From: Clostridia bacterium
Lineage (GTDB): Bacteria > CBDUZB01 > JAGLHV01
Reading direction: 5' to 3'
Assembly: GCA_030595925.1 (NCBI GenBank)
Contig: JAUVLC010000001.1
Location: forward strand, 1 to 64,000
DNA length: 64,000 nt
Every line of letters starts with the position of its first letter. The first letter of the stretch is position 1. The notes under the pieces were generated by a model, which was not told where the DNA came from, ran no database searches, and was given only the letters and a program-made list of their open reading frames with translations. Below, piece by piece: positions 60,453-64,000 of the stretch. Position numbers and translations under genes: made by a program.

Positions 60453-60822
60453 AATTATCATCTCCTTCTTTTCACGATACAAGATACAGGATACAGGATA
60501 CAGGATACAGGATACAGGATACAAAATTCAAGATTTAGGATTCACGATTCAGGATAAAAGCAATTACAAATTTCAAATTGATTCGCTGTTTTCAATCTAA
60601 TTTTTATCCTGTACCTCGAAATATCATTCCTACGCGTCTTTAATGTCATTCCTGCGGAAGTAGGAATCTATTACATTTTAGATTCCATATCAAGTACGGA
60701 ATGACAGAATGTTTGTATCATGTATCGTGTAATTTCACCCTCACCTTATTCCTCTCCCCTCAAGGGAGAGGAAAATCCTGCATCGTGTATCCTGTATCAT
60801 GTATCGTGAATCCTGTATCATG
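60453..60822. repeat. 370-bp intergenic block with arrays and two palindromic repeats
   Basis: CACGATA/CAGGATA units (60468-60560) before the hub gene; 60644-60706 second copy of the CATTCCTGC...GGAATGACA element; 60734-60771 CTCTCCCCTCAAGGGAGAG repeat; 60775-60822 TATCCTG units at the stop of the next gene. Confidence 0.85.
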
Positions 60823-61443
60823 TTAATAAAGCGGTGGTATTTTCAATCGTCTACCTGGCTTTATATTCATTGGATCATCAATACCATTAGCATCAGCAAT
60901 GACCCTCCATTTATTGGGGTCATCATATTCTTGAGCAGCAATCGTAGTCAAATTTTCTCCTTGTTTTATAGTTCTTCTTTTGGTATGGTCAGCAGAATGT
61001 CTGGGTTTTTCCTGCATTTGACTATAGGCAGTACTATACTCTTTAAAAAGTACCTTTAAGGTTGCTCTTACAGGAGTTCCATCGTTTAAAAACATAGTAA
61101 ATCTTGCCACCATATCTTCTAAGACACATTTAAATTTTAATTTGCCCCAACTAAAAAGACACAAAGGAGGCCTGTGTTGGTCCGCATTAACCATCATTAA
61201 CTCCTCAATCTTTTTAGTATAATTCCTCACATCCGTCCGTTCTTCAGAGGTATCAAAAAACAATTCCATAGAAAGTTTTTTTCTTTCCCCGGTAGTAAAC
61301 TCCACCGCCGGAGAATCTAAACCCTGAATCTGATGTTCCTTCCAGGGGGTTTTCTTTTCAACTACATATTCCTTAGGGTTAAAAAGAACTTTAATCTCCT
61401 CATTGGTATCTAAATTAGTTATAGTTGCTTTTTCAAGAGCCAT
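60823..61443 (-). CDS. Afp7-like CIS tube protein with LysM
   Basis: A 206-residue protein. Residues 1-150 match the CIS tube/LysM-associated family (ALEKATITNLDTNEEIKVLFNPKEYVVEKKTPWKEHQIQGLD, ERKKLSMELFFDTSEERTDVRNYTKKIEELM) and the last 50 are a LysM (TIKQGENLTTIAAQEYDDPNKWRVIADANGIDDPMNIKPGRRLKIP). In Afp/PVC this protein caps the inner tube and joins it to the baseplate hub. The start ATG 61443 has AAAGGAGG upstream; the frame before it is heptamer repeat. Confidence 0.92.
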   Translation of the reverse strand: MALEKATITNLDTNEEIKVLFNPKEYVVEKKTPWKEHQIQGLDSPAVEFTTGERKKLSMELFFDTSEERTDVRNYTKKIEELMMVNADQHRPPLCLFSWGKLKFKCVLEDMVARFTMFLNDGTPVRATLKVLFKEYSTAYSQMQEKPRHSADHTKRRTIKQGENLTTIAAQEYDDPNKWRVIADANGIDDPMNIKPGRRLKIPPLY

Positions 61444-61454
61444 ATTTATAGCCT

Positions 61455-61600
61455 CCTTTCTTTCACGATACAAGATTCATGATTCACGATACAGGATTCA
61501 GGATACAGGATTCAGGATACAAGATTCAAAATCCAAGATCCACGATTCAGGATTCAGGATACAAGATATAAAATACAGAATGCAGAATTCAGGATGCAGG
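61455..61600. repeat. heptamer array, CAGGATA orientation (about 145 bp)
   Basis: About 20 units (CAGGATA, CAGGATT, CACGATA, CAAGATT and others) between the Afp7-like gene and the stop of the DUF4157 gene. Confidence 0.95.
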
Positions 61601-61602
61601 AT

Positions 61603-62391
61603 TCACCCAAAGACACTTATATATTTTTTGTAAAAGTTTCTATACTCTACATCTGTTAATCTTTCTTTTGCTATTTTTAAATCCCGCTTGATTTTCTTTT
61701 CCATCATTCTATAAACTTTTTGTATATCTTCTTGTGTACAATTAATTACTTTACCGTTATCAAATTTTACTGCAATTAATTTATTAGTGTTTGTATGAAA
61801 ATTTATAGAAACAACCCTTGTTTCTTCTGATTCTGTTTTTATCTTTGCCTGAATTCTTTTATCTTTAGATAATTTTACTTCTTCCTGTGTTGGTTCTATC
61901 GATTGTCCCTGAACAAAGACTAAATCTTGTTCATTTGCTAATGCCTCTTGTTCTAACTGTCTCATCTTTTCTATACTGGCATTTTTTGTTTCTCCCTTTT
62001 CTTCCTGCATTATATGTGTCATTTCATGCTTAAGTAATCTTATTCCTTCTTCTGTATCCGGTCTGAATTTTCCCCTGGCAAAATATATGTCTTTCCCTGC
62101 GGTAAATGCCTCTGCCCCAATCTTCCCAGCGGCCAAATTAGATAATTCATCCGTATGAATCTTTACATTTTTTAAATCCTGCTCTGCAACCGGTTCTAAC
62201 TTTGACAAGGTATCTACATCTAAAGTTCGGGAAGGCTTCATCCTGTTTAATTCCTTTTCCATAAAATCAAAAATTTCCGATGGTATAGCCTTAAAACTTT
62301 TCCCCAATTCCATCTTAGGAAGAAAAGTCTTACTTTTACCTTTACCGGTCAATTTTATCGTCCATTTAATTTTTTTAATGTGTAGTGACAT
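61603..62391 (-). CDS. DUF4157 (eCIS core domain) metallopeptidase-like protein
   Basis: A 262-residue protein. The DUF4157 core spans about residues 65-135, with VKIHTDELSNLAAGKIGAEAFTAGKDIYFARGKFRPDTEEG and the zinc-binding motif HEMTH (122-126). DUF4157 proteins are strongly linked to eCIS loci and are thought to be toxins or processing factors. The C terminus is helical and charged. The start ATG has a GGAAG ribosome site. No signal peptide. Confidence 0.85.
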   Translation of the reverse strand: MSLHIKKIKWTIKLTGKGKSKTFLPKMELGKSFKAIPSEIFDFMEKELNRMKPSRTLDVDTLSKLEPVAEQDLKNVKIHTDELSNLAAGKIGAEAFTAGKDIYFARGKFRPDTEEGIRLLKHEMTHIMQEEKGETKNASIEKMRQLEQEALANEQDLVFVQGQSIEPTQEEVKLSKDKRIQAKIKTESEETRVVSINFHTNTNKLIAVKFDNGKVINCTQEDIQKVYRMMEKKIKRDLKIAKERLTDVEYRNFYKKYISVFG

Positions 62392-62477
62392 TGTTTCTTC
62401 CTTTCATAAGCTTTTTTCGGGTCGAATCCTTCTAGTTCTCTAGGACAAGTTAATCCAACCCCCTACAACTCTTATAG

Positions 62478-64000
62478 TCACCCTTCTACCCATCTTCCTA
62501 TTGACGGTCTATCTTCCGGAGGTTTAACAAAATGAATATCTTTTATATCTATTCCTGAATCTTGTAATTTCTGAAAAATTCTTTTTAACTTCTTTATATT
62601 CCTTCTTTCCATATCTTTTTCTATCTCTTTATATAAAAATTGCTTCTGCCTAAGTATTTTTGAAAATTTACTCAACGCTTCCCAAGAAAAATTTTTATCA
62701 TCCAATTTAATTTTGCTATCAATAAACACCTCTTCTACCTTGCGTAACTTTTCTATCGCTTCGAACAAATTATCCACTTTATCTAAACTAACACTTACTA
62801 TTGCTTTGGCTACATTATTCACAGAAAACTCCATAAACAATTTCTCATGTTTTATTTTTAATTTTCTAAGACGTTTCTGTTCATTTACTTCTATTATTTG
62901 CTCACCTTGTTTTAAATGTTGCCTTTTTCTTTCTTCATTTAAAATAAACCTTGTTGGAAGTCTGTCATCCTCTCTTAAAATTATTTCCCTTCTGCCAGAA
63001 TCTTTAAACCTATTTTTCTTTAATTTTATCAATAAATTTTGCAATTCAAGTTTGTTACGATTTATTGCGTTTTTAATATAATTACTTTTAGAATCATATT
63101 TTTCAGCAACCATAAAATACAATAAAGACTTTCTCATAAATTCAATCTTTTTATCAATGTTTTGCGACTGAAAATATCTTCTTTGGAGAGCTTTACGATA
63201 AAATCTTAAACCCCTGTCATAATAAATTTGTGCTCTTCTTTCCATTTTATTGATCGCAAAAAATTCATTTACATCCTTTTTTAAATACAAATCCTTTTTT
63301 GAAAATGTCAAATTTTCATTAAAAATCAAACTTCTTTTTTCTATAATTTTATTAACTTTATTTACTATCTTTTTAACTAAAGGTTCTACCTGAATATCAT
63401 TATCTAAATTTAAATCTGACATTCCTTCAACACTATCTATCTCCACATCATGTGTCATTAAATACTGTGCTAATTCCGGGTTATTAGCTAACTCTTTATA
63501 AATATATGGTTCAATTAGACTTTCGAGCATTGTTTTAATTCTTAAAAATCTTATATTGTCTTCTTGTTCTTTGTCTTGTGCTTTAATTTCAATATTGTCT
63601 ATCTTTATTAAAGGTTCATTGGACTTGCTTCTTGCAAAAACTTCCGTTAAATATTTTTCCATATTTTCTGCTTGTTTTTCCAAATCTTGTGTAGAGGAAA
63701 ATCCCTTCATTGCTAATTCTCCTGCTTTTCCTTTCTGTTGGGCAATATGGGTTAATTCATGTCCTATCAATGCTTTCCCACCAGTTGTTTCCGGATTATA
63801 TTTATCTTGAGCAAAATATATATCTTTTCCATAAGTAAATGCTTCTGCATTTAAATTATTTGCTGTATCTTGTGATGTTTTATCTGTATGTATTTTTACA
63901 TCACCCATTTTAAATCCCATTATCGGCTCAAACTTTTTTCTAAGCTCAGAACTAAGAGGAGTCCCATAACTTTTTCTAATCCGTTCTATCGGGTCAGAAA
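62478..64000 (-). CDS. DUF4157 protein, large, 5' end outside the window
   Basis: The frame is open to the window edge, so the start is missing; more than 500 residues are present. The DUF4157 core is complete. The part upstream of the in-window Met (63920) reads GTPLSSELRKKFEPIMGFKMGDVKIHTD, the conserved N-terminal signature of the family. The zinc motif HELTHIAQQ follows about 55 residues later. The long C-terminal part is helical and coiled-coil-like. It heads the part of the eCIS locus seen here, with the smaller DUF4157 gene 86 bp downstream. An internal Met at 63920 is not the start. Confidence 0.85.
   Translation of the reverse strand, partial: SDPIERIRKSYGTPLSSELRKKFEPIMGFKMGDVKIHTDKTSQDTANNLNAEAFTYGKDIYFAQDKYNPETTGGKALIGHELTHIAQQKGKAGELAMKGFSSTQDLEKQAENMEKYLTEVFARSKSNEPLIKIDNIEIKAQDKEQEDNIRFLRIKTMLESLIEPYIYKELANNPELAQYLMTHDVEIDSVEGMSDLNLDNDIQVEPLVKKIVNKVNKIIEKRSLIFNENLTFSKKDLYLKKDVNEFFAINKMERRAQIYYDRGLRFYRKALQRRYFQSQNIDKKIEFMRKSLLYFMVAEKYDSKSNYIKNAINRNKLELQNLLIKLKKNRFKDSGRREIILREDDRLPTRFILNEERKRQHLKQGEQIIEVNEQKRLRKLKIKHEKLFMEFSVNNVAKAIVSVSLDKVDNLFEAIEKLRKVEEVFIDSKIKLDDKNFSWEALSKFSKILRQKQFLYKEIEKDMERRNIKKLKRIFQKLQDSGIDIKDIHFVKPPEDRPSIGRWVEG

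Overview
The window is AT-rich DNA from a Gram-negative-type bacterium (lolA, a PorV/PorQ-like barrel protein, rodZ). The mix of a standard bacterial core with FlgD-like C-terminal sorting domains, a PorV-like protein and many dispersed short repeats suggests an uncultured candidate phylum (for example the Omnitrophota/Desantisbacteria/Firestonebacteria range). That placement is inference; no 16S rRNA gene is present.

Positions 1-25.9 kb are a compact housekeeping block, almost all on the minus strand: yhaM-like nuclease, PilZ, cupin, tRNA-Arg(CCG), alaS, yicC, xerD, an MBL hydrolase, recA, pgsA, rimO, rodZ, lolA, ftsK, uppP, a small winged-helix protein, a tiny lysine-rich protein, accB, pnp, rpsO, ribF, nrnA, rbfA, infB, nusA, rimP. 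Genes overlap or are closely spaced. Promoters are visible before uppP, the lysine-rich gene and rimP.

Positions 26-64 kb are an accessory region holding the downstream part of an extracellular contractile injection system (eCIS; Afp/PVC type) on the minus strand. In transcription order (right to left) it has two DUF4157 proteins, an Afp7-like LysM tube protein, a gpD-like hub, a gpV-like spike, a candidate effector with a three-helix membrane partner, a second gpV-like spike, a beta-propeller surface protein, a PorV-like protein, a peptidoglycan-binding protein, gp25, baseplate J, a fibre-like protein, PAAR, a LysM/HEHDWE candidate effector, tail protein I and a 502-residue putative baseplate/fibre protein. 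A second fibre-like protein, FHA and vWA proteins, a Ycf46-like AAA+ ATPase, a DUF1257-DUF2997 pair and a Mu-gp41-like tail assembly protein follow. Sheath and inner tube genes are not seen and would be expected beyond the right edge. Two toxin-antitoxin modules sit on the plus strand.

Nearly every gene or small operon of the accessory region is bracketed by degenerate 7-bp tandem arrays of two main families (AGAGCTA/TAGCTCT and TATCCTG/CAGGATA). By my reading they have a fixed polarity relative to the gene: the coding strand reads TAGCTCT or TATCCTG before the gene and AGAGCTA or CAGGATA after it. The arrays are absent from the housekeeping half. In three exported proteins the array runs into the gene and encodes the hydrophobic core of the signal peptide. 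Together with palindromic REP-like elements and roughly 200-bp inverted-repeat elements, this repeat system is the most unusual thing in the window.
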